This document shows, one piece after another, positions 7,737 to 16,510 of a stretch of 64,000 nucleotides of DNA. The notes beneath the pieces were generated by a model. The model made no database searches, was not told where the DNA came from, and worked only from the letters and a program-made list of their open reading frames with translations. Position numbers and translations under genes: made by a program. The stretch comes from Christensenellaceae bacterium (GTDB lineage Bacteria > Bacillota > Clostridia > Christensenellales > Aristaeellaceae). The stretch spans positions 1 to 64,000 of the forward strand of contig JAFLST010000012.1 of the NCBI GenBank assembly GCA_022510815.1, written 5' to 3'. Numbering within the stretch: the first letter of the stretch is position 1; each line of letters starts with the position of its first letter.

Positions 7737-8297
7737 TCAGTATTCGCCGTAGGTGAAGTTGCAGTCGCTGTCATCCAGCAGCGGGGAAGTGGTGTCCTTT
7801 TCGGAGAGGATCGGCTCGTCAATGCCCCAGTCCACACCGATAGTGGGATCGTTGAAGCGGATGCCGCGGTCGCACTCCTTGCTGTATAGGTTGTCCACCT
7901 TATAGCAGAACTCCACGTTGTCCGTCAGCGTGACGAAGCCATGGCCGAAGCCCCGCGGGACGAAAAGCATCCGGCGGTTTTCCTCGCTCAGCTCAACGGC
8001 CACCCACTGACGGTAGGTCGGGCTGCCCTTGCGCAGGTCGACCGCCACGTCCAGCACAGCGCCGCGGTTGGCGCGCACCAGCTTGGCCTGAGCCATCGGG
8101 CCGTTTTGGAAATGAATGCCCCGCAGCACACCCTTCTTGACTGAGAAAGATTGATTGTCCTGCACGAACACGTTGTCGATGCCCACATCGTGCAGCACCT
8201 TCTGGCTGTAGGTTTCCATAAAGTAGCCGCGGTGATCGCCGTGAACCACAGGTTCCAGAATGCACACGCCGGGCAGCGCCGTATCAATTCGCTTCAT
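7737..8297 (-). CDS. rfbC: dTDP-4-dehydrorhamnose 3,5-epimerase
   Basis: This 186-residue cupin-fold enzyme epimerises C3 and C5 of dTDP-4-keto-6-deoxyglucose. Family motifs seen are GVLRGIHFQ (active-site His), KLVRANRGAVLDVAVDLRKGSPTY and FVPRGFGHGFVTL. Its ATG shares one base with the stop codon of rfbA (TGATG), so translation is coupled. The length matches the family. With rfbA and rfbB it supplies dTDP-4-keto-rhamnose; the final reductase must be encoded elsewhere if L-rhamnose is the end product. Confidence 0.96.
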   Translation of the reverse strand: MKRIDTALPGVCILEPVVHGDHRGYFMETYSQKVLHDVGIDNVFVQDNQSFSVKKGVLRGIHFQNGPMAQAKLVRANRGAVLDVAVDLRKGSPTYRQWVAVELSEENRRMLFVPRGFGHGFVTLTDNVEFCYKVDNLYSKECDRGIRFNDPTIGVDWGIDEPILSEKDTTSPLLDDSDCNFTYGEY

Positions 8298-9184
8298 CAG
8301 TAACGCACCTTTCCTTCCGCAACGGCCTTCAAATGCTCGCCGTAGGGGCTCTTGCCGTAGCGCGCCGCGGATTCCATCAGCGTCGCCTTGTCGATCCAGC
8401 CGTTCTTGTAGGCGATCTCTTCAGGCGCGGAAATCTTGATGCCCTGCCGCTGCTCGATCATGCGCACGAAGTCCGCCGCGTCAACCAGCGAGTCCATCGT
8501 GCCGGTGTCCAGCCACGCGTAGCCGCGGCCCAGAAGCTGCACGTCGAGGGTATCCTTCTTCAGGTACATGTCGTTGAGGGTCGTGATCTCCAGCTCGCCG
8601 CGGGCGGAGGGCTTGACCTCATGCGCCATAGCGCTGACGCCCTTGGGGTAGAAGTACAGGCCGGTGATGGCGTAGTTGCTCTTGGGCTGCGCGGGCTTCT
8701 CCTCGACGGAGATGACCTTGCCGTTCTCGTCGAACTCAACGATGCCAAAGCGCTCGGGATCGTTGACATAGTAGCCGAAGACGGTGGCGCGGTCATTCTG
8801 CTCGGCGTTGGCCGTGGCGGCGCGGAGCAGCTTGCCGAAGCCGTTGCCGTAGAAGATGTTGTCGCCCAGCACCATGGCGCAGGCGTCGTCGCCGATAAAC
8901 TCCTCGCCCAGCAGGAAGGCCTGCGCGAGGCCGTCAGGGGAGGGCTGCACCTTATAGCTCAGGTTCAGGCCGAACTGGGCGCCGTCACCAAGCAGGTGCT
9001 CGAAGCGAGGGGTATCCTCGGGCGTGGAAATGATGAGGATATCGCGAATGCCCGCCAGCATGAGCGTGGACAGCGGGTAATAGATCATGGGCTTGTCGTA
9101 GACGGGAAGAAGCTGCTTCGAGGTTACCATGGTCAGCGGGTACAGCCGCGTGCCGGCGCCGCCAGCCAATACGATGCCTTTCAT
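8297..9184 (-). CDS. rfbA: Glucose-1-phosphate thymidylyltransferase
   Basis: This 295-residue nucleotidyltransferase makes dTDP-glucose from dTTP and glucose-1-phosphate, the entry step of the dTDP-deoxysugar pathway. The N-terminus [18 protein letters not shown] contains the nucleotide-binding signature, followed by [16 protein letters not shown], the metal-binding VLGDNIFYG and [12 protein letters not shown]. The start is set by the classical N-terminus; in-frame sequence further upstream crosses the promoter and is not translated. First gene of the five-gene operon rfbA-rfbC-rfbB-wzm-wzt. Confidence 0.96.
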   Translation of the reverse strand: MKGIVLAGGAGTRLYPLTMVTSKQLLPVYDKPMIYYPLSTLMLAGIRDILIISTPEDTPRFEHLLGDGAQFGLNLSYKVQPSPDGLAQAFLLGEEFIGDDACAMVLGDNIFYGNGFGKLLRAATANAEQNDRATVFGYYVNDPERFGIVEFDENGKVISVEEKPAQPKSNYAITGLYFYPKGVSAMAHEVKPSARGELEITTLNDMYLKKDTLDVQLLGRGYAWLDTGTMDSLVDAADFVRMIEQRQGIKISAPEEIAYKNGWIDKATLMESAARYGKSPYGEHLKAVAEGKVRY

Positions 9185-9236
9185 ATCGTCACCTTCTCTT
9201 ATCGGAATGCGCTGCGAAGCAAAGTATACCAAAGCT

Positions 9237-9265
9237 ACTATAGCATAACTGTCCCCTAAAATCAA
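9237..9265 (-). promoter_or_regulatory. Sigma-A promoter of the rfb/exporter operon
   Basis: On the minus strand, TTGATT (9260-9265) and TATAGT (9237-9242) are separated by 17 bp, about 50 nt upstream of rfbA. A TATACT further downstream is a possible alternative -10 without a good -35. Confidence 0.65.
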
Positions 9266-9310
9266 CCCAAAAATTCCATCATGCGCCGGAGCCCCACCGT
9301 TCGCTTCGAT

Positions 9311-9339
9311 TGACAGGAGGCGGAGAATCCGATACAATG
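9311..9339 (+). promoter_or_regulatory. Sigma-A promoter of the glycosyltransferase gene
   Basis: TTGACA (9311-9316) and TACAAT (9334-9339) are separated by 17 bp, 46 nt upstream of the start codon at 9386. It is divergent from the rfb promoter, with about 45 bp between the two -35 boxes. Confidence 0.85.
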
Positions 9340-9385
9340 AACGAAAGCGGAGAGCGCATGTGCTCGAAGGAAAGGCGGTAAAGGC

Positions 9386-10552
9386 ATGGCGGAGACGGTT
9401 CGCGGACTGCCTCATGTGTTGTTGATCTATAAGGATATGCCGCCGTCGATCCGCCTGTGCGGACACTGTCAGATGGAGGCGCTGGCAGGGCTGGGGCGCA
9501 TCGCCTACCGGCACCTGCAGGAGCAGCGGCTGACACAGGATGACCTGCGCTGGGCGGACATCGTGCTTCTGGGGCGGCTGGACGGCCCCACGGAGGCCCG
9601 GCTGGCTGAGCGGCTTCGCAGGGCGGGCAAGTACCTGATCTATATTCTGGACGACGACCTGCTCCATGTGCCCGAATCCCTGCCGAGCGCCGGGCATTAC
9701 GGGAATGCCAAGGTGCAGCGGAGCATCCAGCGCATGCTGGAGCTGAGCCATGCCATCCTCTCGCCATCGCCGCTGCTGCTGGAGAAGTACGCCGTGGACG
9801 GCAGGGCTGCGCTGCTGACGCGGGAGCCGTCGATCAACCCCGTGCCCTACAAGCCCCACGACCCGGAGGCGCCGGTCAGGATCGGCTTCGCGGGATCGGC
9901 GGACAGGGCGGGGGACGTGGCGCGGCTGCTGGGCGACGCGCTGCAGCAGATCAAGCGGGAATACGGCGACCGGGTGCAGATCGAGTTTTTCGGGTTCCAG
10001 CTGCCTCTGGCAAAGGAGCTGGATGCGAAGACGCATCCCTACGCCAGCGACTATGACTCCTATCGGGCGGCGCTCAACGACATGGCCTGGGATATCGGCC
10101 TCGCGCCCATGCCGGACGAACCCTTCCATGCCTGCAAGCACTATAACAAGTTCGTTGAGTATGCCGCGGCGGGCACGCTGGGGGTCTTCTCGGATGTGGA
10201 GCCCTACCGGCAGCTCAAGCGGGACATCGGGCTGGGCGTTTTCTGTCCGAACGAGACGGAGGCTTGGGTCAGCGCGCTGCGGGGGCTGATCGAGGACCAT
10301 GACAAGCGGGAGGCCCTGCGCCGTCAGGCCTGTGAATGCGCGGCGGACATGGTCAGCGTGGAGAGCGTAGCGCTGCAGCTTGACGGGCGCATGACGGAGG
10401 TCTGGCAGTGGCGGGCAGAGCAAACGGAAGCGCGCTATCCGCTGAAGCGGTGGAAGCTGCTGATGCGGGTGGAGCGGATGATTATAGCGCTTCAGGTATA
10501 TAAAGGACGCATCTTCCTCAAGGCGCTGGACAGGCTCCGGGGCAGAGGATAA
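9386..10552 (+). CDS. Glycosyltransferase family protein (GT-B-like)
   Basis: This 388-residue cytoplasmic protein resembles GT4-like glycosyltransferases. The N-terminal half has Rossmann-like segments ([31 protein letters not shown]). The C-terminal half has [19 protein letters not shown], a start of the donor-binding domain, and [24 protein letters not shown], which resembles the K-x(2)-E-Y-x-A-x-G motif binding a nucleotide sugar. With its own promoter next to the rfb/exporter operon it probably adds a sugar during surface glycan assembly; donor and acceptor are unknown. The last about 35 residues are basic and may associate with the membrane surface. No membrane-spanning segment is evident. 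Confidence 0.78.
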   Translation: MAETVRGLPHVLLIYKDMPPSIRLCGHCQMEALAGLGRIAYRHLQEQRLTQDDLRWADIVLLGRLDGPTEARLAERLRRAGKYLIYILDDDLLHVPESLPSAGHYGNAKVQRSIQRMLELSHAILSPSPLLLEKYAVDGRAALLTREPSINPVPYKPHDPEAPVRIGFAGSADRAGDVARLLGDALQQIKREYGDRVQIEFFGFQLPLAKELDAKTHPYASDYDSYRAALNDMAWDIGLAPMPDEPFHACKHYNKFVEYAAAGTLGVFSDVEPYRQLKRDIGLGVFCPNETEAWVSALRGLIEDHDKREALRRQACECAADMVSVESVALQLDGRMTEVWQWRAEQTEARYPLKRWKLLMRVERMIIALQVYKGRIFLKALDRLRGRG

Positions 10553-10558
10553 AGAGAA

Positions 10559-10605
10559 CCCGCGCATGGGCGGCTGTGGGATGCCGGAACCTGCGCGGGC
10601 TTTTC
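10559..10605 (+). terminator. Intrinsic terminator after the glycosyltransferase
   Basis: CCCGCGCA (10559-10566) pairs with TGCGCGGG (10592-10599), enclosing a 25-nt partly self-complementary loop, followed by CTTTTC. It may also stop rmuC transcription on the other strand. Confidence 0.7.
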
Positions 10606-10616
10606 TTATGGTATGA

Positions 10617-11897
10617 TCAGTCGTCGCTGGGGAGCGCGTCAACATCAGCAAGCTCGACCTCGCCGAGCTTCTTCTGGATGCTGCGGGTGCGGACGAAAGC
10701 GCTGTCGATGGACTCGCTGGCCTGCTGGAGGCGCTGGCGGGTTTTTTCGAGCACATCGCCGAAGCGGCCGAAGTCTGCCTTGACCGCGCCGAGCAGCCGC
10801 CAGACCTCGCTGGAGCGCTTCTCGATGGACAGCGTGCGGAAGCCCATCTGCAGGGCGTTGAGCAGCGCGGAGAAGGTGCTCGGCCCTGCAACCACCACGC
10901 GGAAATCCCGCTGGATGCCTTCCATCAGGTCAGGCTGCTGCACCGCCTCGGCGTAAAGACCCTCCACCGGCAGGAACATGACCGCAAAATCCGTGGTGTG
11001 CGGGGGCTTGATGTATTTGCCGCTGATACGCTTGGCCTCCTGCTTGAGCCGGGCGGCAAGGGCCTTGCGGGCTTCCTCCACGGCGGCGGCGTCCGCGGCC
11101 TGACTGGCTTCCTGCAGGCGCAGATAGTCCTCCTGCGGGAACTTGCTGTCGATGGGCAGATAGAGCGCGTCGCTCTCCCGACCGGGCAGTCGGACGGCAA
11201 ACTCGACACGCTCCGCCGAGCCGGGCACCACCGCGACGTTCTCCTCATACTGTCCGGGTGCCAGCATCGCGGACATGAGGCTGCCGAGCTGCATCTCGCC
11301 CCAGATGCCGCGGGTCTTGACGTTGGTCAGCACCCGCTTGAGGTCGCCCACGCCCACCGCCAGCGATTGCATCTCGCCCAGACTGCGGTAGACCTGCTCC
11401 AGTCGCTGGCTGACCTGCGCAAAGGATTCGTTCAGCCGCTTGTCGAGGCTCTGGGTCAGCTTCTCGTCGACGGTGCGGCGCATCTCGGCAAGCTGGCGGT
11501 CGTTGCCCTGCCGGAGCTGCTCCATCCGCGCGTCGAGCTGGGTCAGGGAGGCCGTCTGCGCCTCGGTCAGCCGGGCGATGCGCTCCTCCTGATTCCGCGT
11601 CGAGAGCAGCACCTGCCGCTGCATGCTCTCCAGAATGGTCGTCTGCCCCTGCGTGATCTGGGTCAGCGTGGTCATCAGGTCGGAGGAGAGCCGGTGAAGC
11701 TGCTGGCCATTCTCGTCCCGCTGCTGATCCAGCTCCTGAAAAAGCGCGTCGCCAAGCTGCTGCAGGTAGGATTCGCTCCGCTGCCGGTTGTCCTCCTGCA
11801 GCCGCAGCAGCCGTCCCTGCCGCGCCAGCAGCGCGACCAGCAGCCCCACGGCCCCGGCCAGCAGCAAAACGATGATATACAGCAGCAAATTCTCCAT
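10617..11897 (-). CDS. rmuC: DNA recombination protein RmuC
   Basis: This 426-residue protein has an N-terminal membrane anchor (about residues 4-24, [21 protein letters not shown]), a long coiled coil (about 25-165) and a C-terminal RmuC domain related to restriction-type nucleases ([63 protein letters not shown]). RmuC proteins limit recombination at inverted repeats; the biochemical activity is not well defined. The start has AAGGAG 6-7 nt upstream. It is expressed on its own, between the recR-ybaB pair and the convergent glycosyltransferase. Confidence 0.95.
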   Translation of the reverse strand: MENLLLYIIVLLLAGAVGLLVALLARQGRLLRLQEDNRQRSESYLQQLGDALFQELDQQRDENGQQLHRLSSDLMTTLTQITQGQTTILESMQRQVLLSTRNQEERIARLTEAQTASLTQLDARMEQLRQGNDRQLAEMRRTVDEKLTQSLDKRLNESFAQVSQRLEQVYRSLGEMQSLAVGVGDLKRVLTNVKTRGIWGEMQLGSLMSAMLAPGQYEENVAVVPGSAERVEFAVRLPGRESDALYLPIDSKFPQEDYLRLQEASQAADAAAVEEARKALAARLKQEAKRISGKYIKPPHTTDFAVMFLPVEGLYAEAVQQPDLMEGIQRDFRVVVAGPSTFSALLNALQMGFRTLSIEKRSSEVWRLLGAVKADFGRFGDVLEKTRQRLQQASESIDSAFVRTRSIQKKLGEVELADVDALPSDD

Positions 11898-11967
11898 AGG
11901 AAACTCCTTTGCAAAAGGTCAAGAAGCATGAAAAAGTCAAACGCCGCGCAGGTGCGTTCCTGCTCCG

Positions 11968-12046
11968 AAGAGTCGCCGCCTTTGGGGCAGGAGAGCGCGA
12001 GAGGGAGGGTGCTTTGGGCTTCAAAGCATCCTCCCTCTCGACCTTC
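11968..12046 (-). repeat. Intergenic double-hairpin repeat, copy A
   Basis: On the minus strand this is a long hairpin (CGAGAGGGAGG-ATGCTTTG stem, 11998-12016 with 12022-12040) followed by CGCTCTCCT and a CAAAGGCGGCGAC box. It belongs to the family also seen at 21636, 34013, 36474, 41829 and 59106. It lies between recR and rmuC and may act as the recR terminator. Confidence 0.7.
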
Positions 12047-12047
12047 G

Positions 12048-12647
12048 TCACATCTCCCGACGCCCTTCCATGGCCTTCGATAACGTCACTTCATCGGCAT
12101 ACTCCAGATCGCTGCCGACGGGCACGCCGTGGGCAATGCGGGTGCACTTCACGCCCATGGGCTTCAAGAGCCGCGCGATATAGGTGGCGGTCGCCTCACC
12201 CTCGATATCCGGGTTGGTGGCCAAGATGACCTCGCCGACATCCTCGGAAGCCAGCCGAGTGACAAGCTCCTTGATGCGGATGTCGTCGGGGCCCACGCCG
12301 TCCATCGGGGAGAGCGTGCCGTGCAGGACATGATACAGGCCGTGATAGTCGTGCATGCGCTCCATGGCTGCCACATCGCGGGGGTCGCGAACGACGCAGA
12401 TCTGCCCGTTGTGCCGCTCGGGGTTTGCGCACACGCCGCACTGCTCGCCTGAGGAGTAATTGCCGCAGACGTCACAGTAGCGGATCGCCTTGCGTCCCTG
12501 CCAGAGCGCAGCCGCCAGCGCGTGCACGTCCTCCATGGGCATGGAGACGATGTGATACGCCAGCCGCTGGGCCGTCTTCTGACCGATGCCGGGCAGGCGC
12601 GCTAACTCTGAAACCATGCGCTGGATAGGTTCAATCTGCATGCTCAT
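12048..12647 (-). CDS. recR: Recombination mediator protein RecR
   Basis: This 199-residue protein of the RecFOR pathway helps load RecA on single-strand gaps. It has the N-terminal helix-hairpin-helix (LARLPGIGQKTAQRLAYHI), a four-Cys zinc finger (CDVCGNYSSGEQCGVC, about residues 56-71), a Toprim domain (VVRDPRDVAAMER and ATNPDIEGEATATYIARLL) and the C-terminal RIAHGVPVGSDLEYADEVTLSKA segment. Length is canonical. Its ATG overlaps the ybaB stop by one base, the conserved ybaB-recR pairing. The dnaX gene that usually precedes ybaB is absent here. Confidence 0.97.
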   Translation of the reverse strand: MSMQIEPIQRMVSELARLPGIGQKTAQRLAYHIVSMPMEDVHALAAALWQGRKAIRYCDVCGNYSSGEQCGVCANPERHNGQICVVRDPRDVAAMERMHDYHGLYHVLHGTLSPMDGVGPDDIRIKELVTRLASEDVGEVILATNPDIEGEATATYIARLLKPMGVKCTRIAHGVPVGSDLEYADEVTLSKAMEGRREM

Positions 12648-12985
12648 CAGAACATGCCGCCCATGCCGGGAGCCATGCGGGACATGGTGGCTTCGCGGGT
12701 TTCCTCACCCTTGCGCAGCGCCTCGTTGACCGCCGCCATGATGAGGTCCTGCAGCATCTCCACGTCGTCCGGGTCGACCACCTTCGGGTCGATGGTGATG
12801 CTCATCAGCTCGCGCTTGCCGGAGACCTTCACCGACACCACGCCGCCGCCCGCGGAAGCCTCATACTCCGCCGCGTCCAGCTTCTCCTGAGCCTCGGTCA
12901 TCGCCTGCTGCATCTTCTGGGCCTGACGCATGAGCTGCTGCATGTTCGCGCCGCCGCCGAAGCCGCCGAAATTCTGCCTTGCCAT
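12647..12985 (-). CDS. ybaB: YbaB/EbfC family nucleoid-associated protein
   Basis: This 112-residue DNA-binding protein is a homodimeric tweezer-like nucleoid protein. It has a Gly/Met/Gln-rich N-terminus, a helix (MQQLMRQAQKMQQAMTEAQ), the central GGGVVSVKVSGKRELMSITID strand pair and the DPDDVEMLQDLIMAAVNEAL helix, all diagnostic of the family. It has AAGGAGG 8 nt upstream of its ATG and a promoter at 13027-13055. It is cotranscribed with recR. Confidence 0.96.
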   Translation of the reverse strand: MARQNFGGFGGGANMQQLMRQAQKMQQAMTEAQEKLDAAEYEASAGGGVVSVKVSGKRELMSITIDPKVVDPDDVEMLQDLIMAAVNEALRKGEETREATMSRMAPGMGGMF

Positions 12986-13026
12986 GGGGATTCCTCCTTG
13001 TATATCAGTGGATTGTTTGCCTGTCT

Positions 13027-13055
13027 ATGATACCACGTTTTGGGGCTTGTGGCAA
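13027..13055 (-). promoter_or_regulatory. Sigma-A promoter of ybaB-recR
   Basis: On the minus strand, TTGCCA (13050-13055) and TATCAT (13027-13032) are separated by 17 bp, about 40 nt upstream of the ybaB start codon. Confidence 0.7.
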
Positions 13056-13065
13056 GGTGGGGGAC

Positions 13066-13205
13066 GACATGGGAGGCGGCTTTTTTGAGGGCCGAAACTC
13101 GTCGCCGATTGGGGAGGCGAGCGGAGGCTCAGTGGGGCAACGAGTGCAGAAAGCGCAAGCTTTCTGTGCGACTATGCCGAATTCACCCTCCCGAAAAGCA
13201 CTTCC
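13066..13205 (-). repeat. Intergenic repeat F (related to the insert in the 59.1-kb repeat)
   Basis: Minus-strand positions 13182 down to 13126 match 59146-59203 on the plus strand almost throughout: both begin ATTCGGCAT, have GTCGC, a small hairpin and CTGCACTC, and end in a CACTGAGCC/CATTGGGCC-like box. Flanking sequence includes the CTTTTCGGGAGGGTG motif of the double-hairpin family. It sits in the 415-bp gap between ybaB and the SDR gene. The rest of the gap (13206-13400) is AT-richer, and I see nothing definable in it. Confidence 0.55.
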
Positions 13206-13400
13206 GATGGAGGTAAGAACAAATCAAGTCTGGTTTCGGATGTTGATGCAGGAACCTGTGAAACCTGGAGTTATGCAATGCCGCACCAACTTGTTCACCG
13301 ATACCCTCTTTGCCATAAGAGCTTGAATTGGCCCTTAACCTGTTGGAGCGTTACCTGCAATGATCTGTTTTGAAAAGATTCTTCATTGACGAACATCTTT

Positions 13401-14171
13401 TTAACGAACATACTTTTTTATGCTGGCCAGCCAAAAGTCCATTGTTAGCTTTTGGGGCAATAGTTTGGCTAAAACATGCAAGTATTTCACATAAAACGAA
13501 TAAACGGACATATCTCTGCCACGCTTTGCATCTTTCATTGCTTTTGCAACAACCTTTGCAGGCGCTGCAAGTGCGGGGAATTTAATGCTGACTCCATTAT
13601 ATTCTTTAGGAAGCATATTGGTGTCAACCCATCCGGGACAACACGCAGTTACAACAATGCCTGTCCCATCAAGCTCCCGGTTCAGGCTTCGGGAATAGCT
13701 TCTCACGAATGCCTTTCCAGACGCATATAAATTAATATACGGAAGCGGCTGGAAGCTTGACTGACTGGACATATTGATAATATGACTGCCATTGCCCATA
13801 AACGGCAATACAATTAGTGTTAGAAGAACAACAGATTTCACGTTGAGATCAACGTACATCATAACTTCTTTTCTATCAAATTCATCAGAACGCCCCATGC
13901 GCGCTATTCCAGCATTATTGATCAAGAATTTCACATCAGGACATTCTTCTTTGAGTACAGACTCAAGATCATCAATAGAGCTATTCAAAGATAAGTCCTT
14001 TGGAAAAACCCGGATTTTTTCTCCATATCGCAGCATAATGGCATCAAGTTTTGCTTCGTTACGCGCAATACACCAGAGCTCGTCAAGATTCTCCTGCAAT
14101 AGAGCTTTTACAAATTCTTCTCCTAATCCACCAGAAGCACCAGTAATAATTCCTATCTTTCTTTTTTGCAT
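13401..14171 (-). CDS. Short-chain dehydrogenase/reductase (SDR family)
   Basis: This 256-residue NAD(P)-dependent oxidoreductase shows the cofactor motif TGASGGLG (residues 10-17), NNAG (85-88), an active-site Ser in INMSSQSS (about 136) and the catalytic YASGK (Tyr149, Lys153). The ATG at 14171 has GGAGGAGG 9 nt upstream. The C-terminal tail is longer and more hydrophobic than in minimal SDRs and may contact the membrane. Substrate is not predictable. The gene and its downstream flank are visibly AT-richer than the neighbours, with AGA/ATA/TTA-type codons, which suggests recent acquisition. It follows argG but is separated from it by a terminator. Confidence 0.85.
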   Translation of the reverse strand: MQKRKIGIITGASGGLGEEFVKALLQENLDELWCIARNEAKLDAIMLRYGEKIRVFPKDLSLNSSIDDLESVLKEECPDVKFLINNAGIARMGRSDEFDRKEVMMYVDLNVKSVVLLTLIVLPFMGNGSHIINMSSQSSFQPLPYINLYASGKAFVRSYSRSLNRELDGTGIVVTACCPGWVDTNMLPKEYNGVSIKFPALAAPAKVVAKAMKDAKRGRDMSVYSFYVKYLHVLAKLLPQKLTMDFWLASIKKYVR

Positions 14172-14204
14172 ATTGAGATACCTCCTCCTGCAATCCTCCA
14201 CAAA

Positions 14205-14238
14205 AGAGTTTAGGCGGGCCGCAAGCCCGCCTAACTCA
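14205..14238 (-). terminator. Intrinsic terminator of argG
   Basis: A 10-bp stem (14210-14219 with 14225-14234; minus strand TTAGGCGGGC, loop TTGCG) is followed on the minus strand by a CTCTTTTG tract. It lies 13 nt beyond the argG stop codon. Confidence 0.75.
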
Positions 14239-14250
14239 TTGAAAGAATGT

Positions 14251-15456
<1,206 letters not shown>

Positions 15457-15508
15457 ATGAATTCTCCTCTTCTCGCATTTCGTTGCCCGGCATCGCCGAG
15501 CCACAGCG

Positions 15509-15537
15509 AGTATACACCACTCTGAATAAAAATGCAA
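15509..15537 (-). promoter_or_regulatory. Sigma-A promoter of argG
   Basis: On the minus strand, TTGCAT (15532-15537) and TATACT (15509-15514) are separated by 17 bp, about 53 nt upstream of the argG start codon. No obvious ArgR-box dyad was recognised. Confidence 0.75.
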
Positions 15538-15590
15538 TACCCTTGACGCAAAAAGTGGAGGAAATTCTGCAATTTGGGGCCGTGTTCGCG

Positions 15591-15619
15591 TTGACAAGGC
15601 TTTATGCAAGCGTTATCAT
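15591..15619 (+). promoter_or_regulatory. Sigma-A promoter of ruvC
   Basis: TTGACA (15591-15596) and TATCAT (15614-15619) are separated by 17 bp. The expected transcript would begin near 15626, leaving room for the ribosome-binding site at 15643-15649 and supporting translation from about 15657 and not from the first ATG at 15693. Confidence 0.8.
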
Positions 15620-15656
15620 ACAATAGGTAAGCATCCACGAAGCGGAGGGATAGGTT

Positions 15657-16151
15657 ATCGTTGTACTGGGAATCGACCCCGGCTACGCGCTGATGGGCTG
15701 GGGCGTGGTGGAAGCCAACGGAGGCCGCATGAAGCTGCTGGGCTATGGCTGTGTAGAAACCCGTGCGGGCACGCCGATGCAGCACCGCCTGCGCACGCTG
15801 CTCATGGGTGTGCGCGATCTTGTGAATATTTATCACCCGGACGACGTGGCCTTTGAGGAGCTTTTCTTCGCCCGCAACGTCACCACCGCGCTGATGGTAG
15901 GCGCTGCCCGTGGAGCAGCCATCATTGCCGCCACGGAATATACGGAAAACCTGTATGAGTATACGCCGATGCAGATCAAGCAGGCTGTCACCGGCTACGG
16001 CAAGGCCGACAAGAAGCAGGTGCAGCAGATGGTCAAGCTCCTCCTGAATCTCAACGAAATTCCCAAGCCGGATGACGCCGCCGACGCCATCGCCTGCGCT
16101 ATCACCCACGCACAGGCCGGAGCCGCCCGTGAGCAGTTCCGCATGAAGTAG
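15657..16151 (+). CDS. ruvC: Holliday-junction resolvase RuvC, apparent ATC start codon
   Basis: This is the 164-residue endonuclease that cuts Holliday junctions delivered by RuvAB. Reading from ATC at 15657 gives M-V-V-L-G-I-D-P-G-Y-A, the same register as typical RuvC N-termini, with the catalytic Asp at residue 7; other acidic residues appear in FEELFF and KPDDAADAIACAI. An in-frame stop (TAG) sits at 15651, and the only in-frame codons before ATG 15693 are GTT, ATC, GTT, GTA, CTG, GGA, ATC and sense codons, none of them ATG, GTG or TTG. GGAGG at 15644-15648 is 8 nt before the ATC. Starting at ATG 15693 would delete the catalytic Asp. A sequencing error or a start at GTT 15654 are alternatives. 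Confidence 0.85.
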   Translation: MVVLGIDPGYALMGWGVVEANGGRMKLLGYGCVETRAGTPMQHRLRTLLMGVRDLVNIYHPDDVAFEELFFARNVTTALMVGAARGAAIIAATEYTENLYEYTPMQIKQAVTGYGKADKKQVQQMVKLLLNLNEIPKPDDAADAIACAITHAQAGAAREQFRMK

Positions 16152-16510
16152 CAGGGGCTCTGCCCCGACACCCCGCCAAAGGGACATTGCCCCTTCGGAA
16201 ACCCATCTCGCGCCATGGGTTCCTCCCTTCGGTCGAACACTGAGCGCGTGTTCAGGGGTAACACTGGATGGAAGCATTACCTTGCAGATGCAGTCGAAAG
16301 ACGGACAAGCCTGCTGCCGAGTTGCATGCTCCAATGGACGGCGCGGCCCGACTCACGCGGTCATCGCTTGCGTTGACGGCCGAGGAACAAATAGGTCGTA
16401 ACTCCCGATGGGTATGGTTCTTTCGCTGACGCAAGAACAAGTAACGGACCCTGCCGCTACAGGTTGCAAGAAACAGTCGCGATACGCTGACGAACAAAAA
16501 GGAGCCACTC
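16152..16510. other. 359-bp ruvC-ruvA spacer without recognisable gene
   Basis: The spacer starts with a GC hairpin right after the ruvC stop codon (GGGGC-TCT-GCCCC, 16154-16166) and a CACCCCG...CCCCTTCGG stretch, a low-grade intergenic repeat style common in such genomes. Small dyads include GAACAC/GTGTTC near 16237-16255 and GTTCTT/AAGAAC near 16418-16435. No convincing ORF, promoter or known RNA was recognised. The ruvA ribosome-binding site (AAGGAGCC) closes the region. Confidence 0.4.

Noticed and set aside
15693..16151. Annotating ruvC from the first ATG at 15693
   Set aside because: It would remove the GIDPG motif with the catalytic Asp and has no ribosome-binding site at a proper distance.
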